A stretch of DNA of 64,000 nt from Helicostylum pulchrum (Eukaryota > Mucoromycota > Mucoromycetes > Mucorales > Mucoraceae), in NCBI GenBank assembly GCA_025677825.1, contig JAIXMO010000024.1, positions 186,001 to 250,000 of the forward strand, in the 5' to 3' direction. Shown here one piece after another: positions 11,000 through 20,514 of the stretch (the stretch's first letter is position 1; each line of letters opens with the position of its first letter). The position numbers and the translations under genes were made by a program. Under the pieces are notes generated by a model that saw only the letters and a program-made list of their open reading frames with translations, was not told the origin of the DNA and searched no databases.

Positions 11000-11235
11000 T
11001 TTTTTTAACTAATTCTTTTTAGACATGTTACGCCACGATATAAAAAAAAGCGCTCATGCCATTGCAACACATCTCCCTACCGGCTATTCTTAGAACAACC
11101 GATGTAAATACAGTAGCGGCTCTATTTAGGGGCGACATGATTTAAGGGTAGATTTGATTTAAGGGCGGATTTCTTCCAGATTCCGGCCACTACTGTAGTT
11201 AATCATTTTTCTACATATGTCTGCACTTGATTATC
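11000..11235. repeat. Dispersed repeat R4 with nested MITE, copy 1
   Basis: About 230 bases shared with 63285-63500 (AGACATGTTACGCCAC / AGACATGTTAGGCCAC, CTCCCTACCGGCT, TTCTTAGAACAACCG). Nested within is an 89-bp inverted-repeat unit, 11109-11197, with ends TACAGTAGCGGC and GGCCACTACTGTA, flanked by TA as in Tc1/mariner-like MITEs. Inside the unit GATTTAAGGG is repeated. No coding content. Confidence 0.65.
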
Positions 11236-11412
11236 AAATTCATAGAGCCTACAGTTGCCTGCTTTGAATACATCATTGGTTTTGGAATTCAATCAGACCG
11301 TATTGTCATCCTTGATGGTTGATGTAGTGATACCTGAGGATAGCTTGCGATGAAATCATATTGCCATTTGCTAATAGCATATTGACTGCTTTAGATTGGC
11401 TATTTAATATAA

Positions 11413-11690
11413 ATGGTAGGATATTGCTCGATCATTTGTAAAGAAAAGGCCTTCATCATCCGTGGGGGGTTCTTTAATCCCTTTTCTTGCAAGAACTTCA
11501 TACTATTCTTCCCTTCATGCTCCAGACCAATTTCTAAACAACCGATTTCAGTATTTAATCGTTTAAATACCAAATCGAAACAATCGGCAACTCTTCTGTC
11601 GAGAAAGGCCTTCCTTGCTGCTGATTTTTCTTCTTTTTGTTTTTGGCTTCGGAATAAGCTGCGCTGCCTGATGCACTGTAGGATTTGAAA
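11413..11690 (-). pseudogene. Family X relic (a): core region
   Basis: The - strand frame RRVADCFDLVFKRLNTEIGC continues LEIGLEHEG, then FLQEKGLKNPPRMMKAF. It aligns with the central core of the intact family X gene at 51157-52811 (KLDIIFKIGYDEHGSCEVGK, then LNDGLIKLPKTLRDMM). The upstream stretch SGSAAYSEAKNKKKKN lies in another frame, so at least one frameshift separates it. No linked N- or C-terminal exons are intact. It is a decayed copy; function of the family is unknown. Confidence 0.55.
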
Positions 11691-11893
11691 AAAGTATTAT
11701 TAGATTACTATTGTGTGTATAAAAGAGGCCATCGTATTACTTACTTTGATGTTGAAAGTTTACTAATAGTTCTGCTTTTTTTTATGAACCCGTAAACTTC
11801 ATCAAACAAAGACTTGCTCCATTGTTACATTGATAGTACTAGCGTTATAAAATAAATCAATAAAATCTAAACTGCTTCTCTCTACTTCTGCTT

Positions 11894-12238
11894 TTACCAC
11901 AGGTATTTTCTATCCGAAAAATGCGTTAATCTTTTTAAAATAAACAGTTTGCTTAAAAAAAAAATACCATGTTGCTTTTTTAAATGCGTTCGAAGATTGG
12001 ACGCGTTGGCATACTCCTTTTGAGGGTTTGTGCATAAGTGATGCCAGAAAGTTTTATAAATGATTTTGATAGTCACCACGCACTGTGTTAAAGGAATAAA
12101 AAAGTGGCACGGTATCTGCACGGTGTTACTATCAGGTGGCGAGAGTAGTAGGATGTAGACATCCCTTGATTCTTCTTCAACCGTTTTTAAAAAATTCAAT
12201 GCTGAAATCACTTTTTTTTTTTGGATTCCTGCTTCCAA
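11894..12238 (-). pseudogene. Uncharacterised open frame with zinc-finger-like tail
   Basis: An open frame of 114 codons whose C-terminal half contains ANASNLRTHLKKQHG, the shape of the second half of a C2H2/BED-type finger (L..H...H), but without a clear Cys pair. The middle of the frame is occupied by antisense of repeat R5 (12072-12140), which argues that the frame is chimaeric. I do not recognise a family. Confidence 0.25.
12072..12140 (+). repeat. Repeat R5, copy 1
   Basis: About 65 bases shared with 17855-17930 (inverted) and 19895-19950: CACTGTGTTAAA, A-rich run, GTGGCACGGTATCTGCACGG, then CTATCAGGTGGCG in two copies. At 17.9 kb it sits inside a decayed family X gene and could encode KKVARYLHG. 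Whether it is a coding block shared by relics or an inserted element end is unresolved. Confidence 0.55.
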
Positions 12239-12672
12239 TCATTGAGAACAAAATCCTCCAATTCAATTAATATTCCTGTTGGTGTTGCTGAATTAGGCTT
12301 TTCGCGCTCTAATTCGAGTATGGAAGCAGTAATATCTTAATCGAAATTAAGCGTTAACAATTTTTATTAAATGAATACGATTTCATATTAACATACTTTC
12401 TTTGTACTTGATGTTGTTAGTACCCGCAGTAATAAAGATAAATCAGAGAATAAAGAGAGGTTTTTTCGTTGGCGTGGGTATGCTGCTTATTTATTTGAAA
12501 AGTTTTGTTTACTTGTGTAACGCGTTATGTAAGAAGGAGAGAAAAGCGAGGGCTGGATGAAAAATGGTTAGTTAGTTAATTGATTAATGTTTTATCTAAT
12601 AAAATACAATACCGGCATTAAATAGTCAAACGATCGTTAACAAAAAGTTAATTTGGTAACAACCGTAACGGA

Positions 12673-12900
12673 AAGTTACTGTTTGGTATTGCGAGTAAAG
12701 AACGGAGGACGATATCCTGTTCTTCTCAAGCTAAATAAAATCTTTTTAAAATTCAAAACAGCAGCAAGATCCCTGCTCCATAATCTAACTGCAGTTGTGT
12801 TGAGACAAGAGGTATTTGTACAACTAACAGTTGGAACTATAGGCGTAAGTCTTAAGCTCGCCAAACACAGGAGTAAAGCTGTACTTATAATGACTGAAAT
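12673..12900 (-). pseudogene. Fanzor/TnpB-like C-terminal relic
   Basis: The - strand frame ends with VSCTNTSCLNTTAVRLWSRD, then LAAVLNFKKILFSLR, RTGYRPPFFTRNTKQ and a stop. The arrangement of a Cys pair followed by W.RDLAA.LN and a short basic tail is that of the zinc ribbon and third RuvC motif (RDxNAAxNI) at the end of eukaryotic TnpB homologues (Fanzor). RuvC-I and RuvC-II are absent here, and the upstream frame is interrupted, so this is only a C-terminal stub. A separate relic with the central region lies at 47030-47519. Family assignment is from pattern recognition, without alignment. Confidence 0.45.
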
Positions 12901-13465
12901 AAGTTCTGGAAATAAATAAACGATTGCCTTAATTACTCAGAAGTTTTGCAAAGGGCGAGCAGATTGATTGAGAAGTCCAATTCCTCTTCATCCTCTTCAA
13001 ACTTCTATACAAGTATATACATTAGTTTCGTAATATACAAAACATATATTCATATATCATTTACCTCAATCGCCTCTTTGATTGAAACTAATCTTGCCGC
13101 TTGTGATTTCAGACTTGGTTGCCTTTATGCATCATCTTCAAGTCTTCAGTACTAAAAATGGTTCTTGATCAGGCCCTGATGTTGATTTTTTTTGTTGCGG
13201 TAAAAAATAGATTTCCAGATAAAGCTCTGTGATATACGAGGCATGAGCGAAAAAATTGTGTTATGCTATACGTTTTAATAATAAGCAGAAAAAATGACTT
13301 ACAAGGCATTTTCAATTTCTAAATATGCATTTCCACAGAATTTTTCTTTTACATAATTTTGGTAAAGTTCTACCGTTTGTTGTATCGTTTCACTAGCCAA
13401 TATTTAACGATATTAGGCCGAATTCATAACAAGTACACAGACATCAATATTGTTGGTAAGCCATG

Positions 13466-15024
13466 TTAAACTTTTGCTGGTATGGCTTGGGTTTGTGACG
13501 ATGATGTCTGGGTTTGTGCTGGTACTTGTGATTGTTGGTTTGTATTCTTATAGGTAAAGAAAATAATGGGAAAGTATATAAGTAACTTGTTCATAATAAT
13601 CCTCTGTATCAAGTACTTACAATAGTCACTTGAGTTCCAGTATTCAAGCTATTGGAGACTTCGCAACCAACATAAAGAGTTTGGGGGGGGGGTATTGATA
13701 GAAGATGACTGATAAAAAAGTGATATATCAGTAGACTATTTATCACTTCATTTAGTTTTACTTACGCGTATATCCTTTCGTTTCATTTTGACAAATTCCT
13801 TGATATTATCGGGCACATCTTGGTCCCGTAGAATGACGCAGTTCAAACAATACAAGAAGGACACTTGCAAACCCTTTCGTTTCGTCTTGCTGACATCCTT
13901 GCTACCATAAAAGCAAACGAAATCTCCTTCTTCCCAATTGGATAGAGGTTTTTCTTTAAAGTACTTTATATATTTAAAAGTCGAAGAAGTCTTGTATTTA
14001 TAGCTTTCCATGTTAAAGTTTTCTTCAGACAAGGAATAAAATAAACTAAAAGAGATTTGTATTATTGGCAATCGAGAAGACGGGACTTATTCGATTTCAC
14101 TCGGTGGAAACTTGGCGCACGACAATTTAAGGAACCTTTGCATTTAGATTATATTAACTCTACACAAACTAGAAAATCAACAGCAACTAGTTGATTTAGC
14201 CACCAAACTGGCTGATATTCAAGAACCATTAATCGATTCTACATAATTGTAATAAATAATGAATTGCTACTATGCTTACGAAAATATAGCTATATGTGTA
14301 TACGAAGTGATCAACCATCTCGATTCTTTTTTTTTTTGCGATGGATATATAAGATTCCCTAAACATTTTTTATGATAATGTACGTTTGCAATACCGTACA
14401 ATTGTATATATGAAGGGTACTAAATACCTCTAATGCATTTACGATTTATGAACTTTTTTTGGTAGTAGATATATACACGAAACATTACATAACAATTATT
14501 GTCAAAAGTCCGTGTAGAAAGTCCTTGTAGAATATTATTCTATTGTATACAAACGTAATATGCGATAGCCAAAGTTTAATAATTTATAAGCAGGTTTCAA
14601 ACATTATTTTTCTGGAACGTCCATAATGTCGTGCAGATCAAATATATTTTGCCACAGAAAAGTGTCATCTCGAACTAAATGTCGTGCACGACAATGTGTG
14701 ACGTCTATTTTTCAAAAAGCGATGTCACGAATTGAAGTGTCGTGCGGATTGTCGTGCGCCAAGTTTCCACCTAATTTTTTTCATCAAACATACCTCTACC
14801 TACTACTGGCAAACATTAACCAAGGACTAGGAAGCACATCATTATGAATTTCATGATTTGTGAGTCGACAAAAATACGCTTGCATTGAAGGAAATTTGCT
14901 TTTGCTTGAAAGTAGATTGAAGATGCTATGTGTGTGTGTGTCTGCTTGATCTTTGGACTTGGAAGCATATCCTAAAGCGTCGACAAACGCTTGCTCTGTT
15001 ATAGCATTGTTTACCACAAACTTT
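13466..15024 (-). CDS. Hypothetical gene with an element-bearing intron (partial 5' end)
   Basis: An exon 15024-~14797 (FVVNNAITEQAFVDALGYAS ... PWLMFASS) can splice with matching phase to 14060-13767 (SLFYSLSEENFNMESYKYK ... KRKDIR), then to ~13722-13622 and to a last exon of NTNQQSQVPAQTQTSSSQTQ type ending in TAA at 13466-13468. The third exon is open only if its run of ten C (13683-13692) is read as nine. The ~740-bp intron holds the inverted-repeat element 14103-14771. I do not recognise the protein; its tail is Gln/Ser/Thr-rich. The start was not found. Frameshift or homopolymer error means gene status is uncertain. Confidence 0.4.
14103..14771. mobile_element. 669-bp non-autonomous inverted-repeat element
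   Basis: Perfect 21-bp terminal inverted repeats: 14103-14123 begins GGTGGAAACTTGGCGCACGA, and 14751-14771 is its exact complement. The right subterminal zone carries four GTCGTGC heptamers (14628, 14681, 14739, 14751), one within the palindrome GTCGTGCACGAC (14681-14692), as expected for transposase-binding sites. No open frame of note lies inside, so it is non-autonomous. A clear target-site duplication is not visible. A diverged relative of its right end occurs at 21864-21900. Confidence 0.75.
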
Positions 15025-16112
15025 CTATTAATGGGCGAGATAGTTAGAGATCAATATTGTCCTTCTCTCCCAGTGTGTATGAGGTCTTTTTCTTCTCGTA
15101 TTGGATTGTCTTTGGTTTCTGGCTTGCATTATATCTTGGCCCGACTGACATAATGAATTGATATGGCTCCGTCTTAGTTTCAAAATTACCCTGTGGTGCT
15201 CATAGTTGGTTTGGATGTAAATACCAAGTATATATCGAACACGCTTGACATTGTAACAAGATCTCACCAAGAGTAATATTGGAAACAGAAGAGCTTTTGT
15301 TGTTATTGGAACACGATCGATATCATTATTGCTGACAATAAGGTAATGTTGAGATTTTTATCGATAAAAACTTGACCAACTTTCGTTTTAATCTAAGAGG
15401 TCACTGTCTTCTATTTGGTGCTAGTCTGCACTGTAGCTCATTTAGAAAAGAAAAAAAAAGGTAGCTGCGAGGGTGACTTACTCGCCATATTTTTTTTTGC
15501 AACCCTTTTAGTCATGCTTTACATGTTCTCACTGTAAATACTTGCCATCATTTGTTTCGATGAGCTTAACTCTTTACAGTCAATGCATTTAAATAATTGT
15601 TTTTTTTTTGGCTAAACAAACGTATTCAATTTGGCTATAATCCTGTATTATCACCGATATACTAAAAAGAAAAAATAAAAGACGTACACATCAAAAGTTC
15701 GAGATATTTAATCATTAAAAAAATAAACTTTCATCAATTAATCTCTGAATTTAAAGTAAAAAAATAATAATTGTCGGGCGCTATAAAGTGTGCATATTGT
15801 TATTTTTTTTTACGGAAAAAAGAAAAAAGAAAAAAGAGAAAAAAAAGTTAAATCACGGATTGCAATGTTGCAACAACAAAAAATCCTCCCAAAGGGCGTA
15901 AACAAAAAAGGCGAATACAAAGAAACCTTAAAAAATTTCGCATGTAGTACACCATCCAAAATACGTCGAATGGCCGATTCTTAAAAATAAAATCAGCATA
16001 AGAAACAGCAGGTCACAAATTTATTTTTTTCTGCAGTTTAATAAAAAGCTGACATTGTAACTTTTTTCTTTTCTTCTTTTGATTCCTTTTTTTAAAAAAA
16101 GAAATATATAAT
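15025..16112. other. Intergenic region
   Basis: The first ~250 bases may contain unidentified upstream exons of the leftward gene. Beyond that I see A/T-rich spacer with no supported gene. The last ~100 bases (T-rich, then A-rich before the ATG) are the promoter/5' UTR of the Gly/Gln-rich protein gene. Confidence 0.4.
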
Positions 16113-17113
16113 ATGAGCGGATACGGTCAATATCAAGGTGGTGGTGAGTCTGCAAGTTATCAAGGTGGCGAATCTGCTAGTTACCAAGGAGGTAACCAAG
16201 GTAATTATCAAGGTGGTAACCAAGGTTATAACCAAGGCTATAACCAAGGTGGTAACCAAGGAGGTCAAGGTAAGAACAAAAGAATCACACATATACCCAT
16301 TTTTTTTTTGTGCTAACCTCTCTGTCTTTCTTTTTTACAGAAAATGATCATTTCTCTTCTATTCTTTCCGGTGTCATGGGCAACACCTCCAATCAAAAAC
16401 CCGCCGAGGACCACGAAATTCGCGCTGCTCACGAATCCTATGAACAAGTCATGAGCAACCCCAACCAAAACAACTCACCTCAAGCCATCGGTAACGCAGC
16501 TGCTGTCCAAGCTTTAGAGAGAAGTACACAATCTGGAGGTGGTATGAGTGATATGATCAGCATGGCCATGTCTCAAGCCGTTAAGCTCTTAGGTAGCAGC
16601 GGTGGTGGAGGAAACGGTCAAAGTGGCGGAGGAGATAATAAGGGTGCTGCTCTTCAACAAGCTGCTATGATGGCTGTCAAGTTATACATGTCCAAGCAAG
16701 CTACTGGTGGCGGCGGTGGACAAGGTAATAACAGCAGTTCCGGTGGTATTGGTAGTTTGATGGGTATGCTTATGGGTTCTTCAGGTGGAAACAATAACAA
16801 CAACCAACAACAACAACAACAAAGTAGCAGTGGTGGTATGGGTGGTATTGGTGCTATGGTCGGTTCTATTCTTGGTGGTAGTGGTGGTGGTGGATCCAAC
16901 AACAACAATAACAACAACCAAAAGCAAGATAACAGCAACATGTACCCTGCTCCTTCTGGAAACAACCAACAAAATTATCAACAACAAAACAACAATCAAC
17001 AACAACAACAAAATTATAATCAAGTTCCTCCTCAAGCTCAACAACAGCAACAAGGCGGTGTAGATTATGGAGCTATGGCTTCTGGTTTAATGTCCAAGAT
17101 GTTTAAGAAATAA
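16113..17113 (+). CDS. Gly/Gln/Asn-rich low-complexity protein (beta-flanking-like)
   Basis: Two exons (16113-16269, 16341-17113) with a 71-bp intron (GTAAGA...ACAG). The N-terminus has repeated YQGG/NQGG units; a conserved-looking middle follows (HFSSILSGVMG, EDHEIRAAHESYEQVM, NAAAVQALE, GAALQQAAMMAVKLYMSK), then Gly/Ser runs and long Gln/Asn tracts, ending GLMSKMFKK. This layout matches fungal proteins loosely named beta-flanking protein, whose role is not established; prion-like low complexity suggests condensate behaviour (inference). The 3' region shortly after the stop has TGTAAATA (17128-17135), the consensus recognised by Pumilio proteins, one of which is encoded at 28.5-31.6 kb. Intact. 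Confidence 0.75.
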
Positions 17114-17415
17114 GCTCTTTTTTTCTTGTAAATAATAATTTTTAAAAAAAATACACACGCGTACCCCCTTTTTTTTAAACATATCTATTGGTCCTTTTTG
17201 AAATGTGTGAGTTCAAATTGCATTGCGCTACTGAAATTCCCAATTTGCGTGCTTGCAATGGTTAGTACATAATAGATAAATAAAAACATCTTTCTTTATT
17301 GACAATAAAAGAGGGTCCAGCTACACGATCATTTAGCATACGATAACAGAGCCGCATACCAACATCAGTGTAAAGAGTGTATAAAAATTACACGGGAACA
17401 GAGAAAACTTTAATT
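17114..17415. other. Intergenic region after the Gly/Gln-rich gene
   Basis: 3' UTR-like A/T-rich sequence followed by spacer. No gene or strong repeat recognised. Confidence 0.4.
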
Positions 17416-18985
17416 TCATAGATGAGATTGTATCAACTTCTTGTCTTGTCCTTGTTTGAATACGGATTTGAATCTTGAGTTTGCTGCATCTTCGCGCGTG
17501 GCTGCGTTCACTTTTTTTTTTTTCGCAGCACGAACAAAGTCATCTTCTCGTTTTGGTGAGGTCTTTTTTTTAAAACTACTTCTGACATCAGATTCAGGTG
17601 CTGCTTCAGTAATAATATGAATATTAGTCATAATAATTAATCTAAATACGAGCATCATAGACAGCATAGGTAACAAGTTACTTAATTCGGAGATATTCGA
17701 AGGGATTTGATATTCTGAGGAACGAGTTATACGAGCTACAAATCCAAGTCTAAAGTCGCAAATATCAAAAAAAGCCTTAAATTTGAAAGTAGTAATTCCA
17801 AATGAAACAAGTTTTCTCATCTCGATGCAATACTTTCAAAAAATGCTCGGGTGTGCGCCACCTGATAGCAATGCCGTGCAGATATCGTGCCACTTTTTTT
17901 CTTCTTTTAACACAGTGCAAGTTCTTTCGTTCACTGCTTGAAGCAGAAGCAGATTCACCGCGAAGACTTTTAGAATCATTTATCCTCTCAAAAAGCAGTT
18001 CTAGAGGTAGCCAGATACGCGATTGGTACCATTGTTCACTATGTTTGATGTTGAAGTTATCAGTACTTTCATATACAAGTAATATGTGATCCAATGATCA
18101 TCTAATCCAATCCTTAATTTGATGGTGTTCCTTGTTGTAGTTCATGTTGTAGTCTCCGTTTTTATATAAAGCCACTCGCAGGTCTTCAGCTGTTGTTACC
18201 TGTTAAATATATGTTAGTATTGTTAAATATCAAGATTTATAATTTGGTAGGGGACTGACTTATATGTGCAAAGTTCATTAAATAATTAACGGGCTTTTAG
18301 ACTTTAACTCTTGTATCTGTTCCTCCGTCAGCACCTTCTTTTGAATATATGTTACATCGTTAGGGTCAAAGATGAAAGAATGGCATAAACTATATCAGAA
18401 TAGTTAATATTTAATAAATAAAAACCTCTCAGTTACTCGTTGTATTACAATACTTACTGTTCATACGTGCAAGTTAAACCGAATTTAAAAAGTCGCTCCT
18501 CTAAATAAGATCCGTCGGACAACTTGTACATGTACGTCTTATCCATAGACTGGTACTTTTCTATGAACTCTGTCATGTATCGATTACCATCAAAATATCT
18601 CATAACAATATCCCAATCGAGATTAACAGCCAAGCCAAATTCTCTAGCGAATTGTGTGTCGTCATTTTTCCGTGTACTAGCTTTATTTTGGTTTGGTTTA
18701 GTTTGCGAAGATTTTCTGACAATTAAATCACAAAATTGAACGAATTAATAAAAAATAATAAAAAATATATACAGTCTTTTTCTTAAATGTACAACACTCT
18801 AACGCGACATCATTTTGGCAAACACTAACCTTTTCCACTGCTAGACTCAATAGTTTGATTCTAAAAAAAAAAACTTTAGCAACAATTTCAAATTTTTTTT
18901 GTAACCTCCTACCAGTGGGTCAGATGGTTGGGATGTACTTGTCGAAGAAAGGCTCACTTCTTTTCCTTTTGTTGCTTTATTTTCC
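17416..18985 (-). pseudogene. Family X member (b), decayed
   Basis: Read leftward it reproduces the order of family X (c): an N-terminal exon QFAREFGLAVNLDWDIVMRY, the block TCTYEHLCHSFIFDPND (compare YEHPVHSLILDPND in copy c), an exon VTTAEDLRVALY, a region RGESASASSSERKN, and a C-terminal region LVSFGITTFKFKAFFDICDF continuing ARITRSSEYQIPSNIS, which matches VGFLVMGLSMELVVMD and ITRITKTARFEFPSSI. Lesions: an in-frame TGA at 18098-18100 where a Trp is likely, a frameshift near 17790-17815, and a TAA after SPLII near 18285. The D...E.G..E.G core is missing or scrambled. The tail is Lys/Arg-rich. A pseudogene is the best reading. Confidence 0.55.
17855..17930 (-). repeat. Repeat R5, copy 2
   Basis: Inverted relative to 12072-12140 and 19895-19950. 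Lies within the decayed family X (b) gene, where the - strand could read RRKKVARYLHGIAIRWR. Identity with the other copies is highest over GGCACGATATCTGCACGG. Confidence 0.55.
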
Positions 18986-19633
18986 TACAAAATAAGGTAT
19001 ACAGCACATAAATTAGCAGTTGTGATATATACACGCTATATATTCACGTCTGTTGATTACTATTTTGAAGTCTGTTCTACTGCTTTATTTTGGCAAGTAC
19101 AGATTTGCTACAGGTAAATCTATACCGCGTGAATTTTTCTTATAAAAGATGTCTGTGACACTGTTACGCAAATTACCTATTTTTATTTATCGTGATCCGT
19201 TCACTCAAATAATACCACAGACAGCTCGGTCCATTCACTTCCATAAAAGGGTTACTTCTTGTATATTTGTTATGATAATTACTATTATGAACAACTCCCT
19301 ATTTTACCATCATCTGATTCAACTGTCATTGAAATCTTCTCATTCATATAAATAGGCATTCTTATTCCTTTCAAATAACAAAATCTTTTGCTTGACTTTT
19401 ATCAATTTTATATATTAGCAAATATATCAAGTTGTCGCGATACTCTTACTTTTTTTATACCTCAATAATAGTATTGTTGCTATTATACGCGTAAATAGTA
19501 GATGATTCACTAGCCATAAATATGTAGTTGTTAACTATGGGACTTTGCTAGTTGTCTTTATCTCCAGTAACCTATACAAGTTCAAATAGTTGATTAGTTT
19601 ATTCTGTATGGATTTATATTGGCAACTTTTCAT
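18986..19633. other. Gene-poor spacer
   Basis: No supported gene; a 68-codon + strand frame at 19149-19355 has no recognised features. Possible 5' exons of the decayed family X (b) gene may lie in the first ~100 bases. Confidence 0.35.
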
Positions 19634-19882
19634 TCATACTTTATCTATTAGGCTATTGACATAGCTTTTTACTTCATCTGGTGTATTTGTATTTGCTTTA
19701 ATATTGCGAAGGGCGTTTACATATATACCAATCGAACTTTTCTTCTTCGAATCCTGAAGCTTTGTCGAATTGATGTGGTTTTGAAATTCTTCAAAGGACC
19801 AACTGCAGCACGGGTACTGCGCGAAGTATCTTAAATACCTATCTTCACCTTCATAAGAATACTTATAAATATGGGTAGTCAT
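19634..19882 (-). CDS. Small hypothetical protein, 82 residues
   Basis: Open frame starting MTTHIYKYSYEGEDRYLRYF and ending VNSLIDKV. The composition (Trp/Cys/Tyr plus a charged C-terminal half, SWSFEEFQNHINSTKLQ) looks coding, but I do not recognise the family. The frame continues upstream into antisense of repeat R5 (19895-19950), so its true 5' end is uncertain and it may be an exon fragment. Confidence 0.3.
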   Translation of the reverse strand: MTTHIYKYSYEGEDRYLRYFAQYPCCSWSFEEFQNHINSTKLQDSKKKSSIGIYVNALRNIKANTNTPDEVKSYVNSLIDKV

Positions 19883-19894
19883 TAAATAATAAGG

Positions 19895-19950
19895 ATTGTG
19901 ACACTGCGTTAAAAGAAAAAAAAAGTGACACGATATCCGCACGGTATTAT
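19895..19950 (+). repeat. Repeat R5, copy 3
   Basis: CACTGCGTTAAAAGAA, A-run, GTGACACGATATCCGCACGG: same order as 12072-12140 and 17855-17930 but lacking the CTATCAGGTGGCG extension. Confidence 0.5.
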
Positions 19951-20028
19951 GGAAAAATACTTTTAGATTTGATACGGAAAAATTAATAAAACAGGATTGC
20001 AAACTCTCGTTTGTTATTTATACTAATT

Positions 20029-20453
20029 TAATAGTGGTCACACTATTATGATTGATTGTTTCACTTAGATTGGATTTAATGACTTTTACAGACTAAAAGA
20101 TCTTGAATATTTACTAGATCCAGTGTTATTTTACTTATGTTATGTTTTATAATCGATGAACCATCGATTATATTAATTATATTTATTTTATGTGGTGATT
20201 TCACCACACTATTTACATGTTCAGGCAAAAACTGTGACATTTTATTTTTATTTTTTTATTTGTCACTTGACAAATTGATATTCTTTTCTTGGTATAATAT
20301 ATATCTTTATACCTTTTTATTCTTTATCTTTTTATTTTACTTTTACTTTATTTTCTTCTTTAAATGTCTCAACGAACCAACCTTGTGGTAAGAATTGATA
20401 GCTTTTAGTATAACTCTTTTTTTTTTAATTAACTATCTAATTTTGGTTGGTTC
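20029..20453. repeat. Cluster of six palindromes
   Basis: Successive hairpin-forming inverted repeats: 20029-20048 (TAATAGTG, 4-nt loop), 20148-20172 (TATAATCGATG, 3-nt loop), 20191-20208 (TGTGGTGA, 2-nt loop), 20258-20275 (ATTTGTCA, 2-nt loop), 20291-20313 (GGTATAA arms), and the wide pair 20374-20382/20445-20453 (GAACCAACC/GGTTGGTTC). All arms listed are perfectly complementary. Immediately followed by a MULE transposase relic. Could be a structured terminus of that element, a structured RNA, or a recombination substrate. Confidence 0.65.
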
Positions 20454-20514
20454 TTTTATTTAAATAAGTATTTGTGATTTTTTTTTTCATGTGAGTGAAT
20501 TATGTAATTAGTTC

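Noticed and set aside
16654..17063. Open frames on both strands rich in Pro, Leu, Thr or Val
   Set aside because: Shadows of Gly/Asn/Gln triplet repeats in the Gly/Gln-rich gene; triplet repeats keep all frames open.
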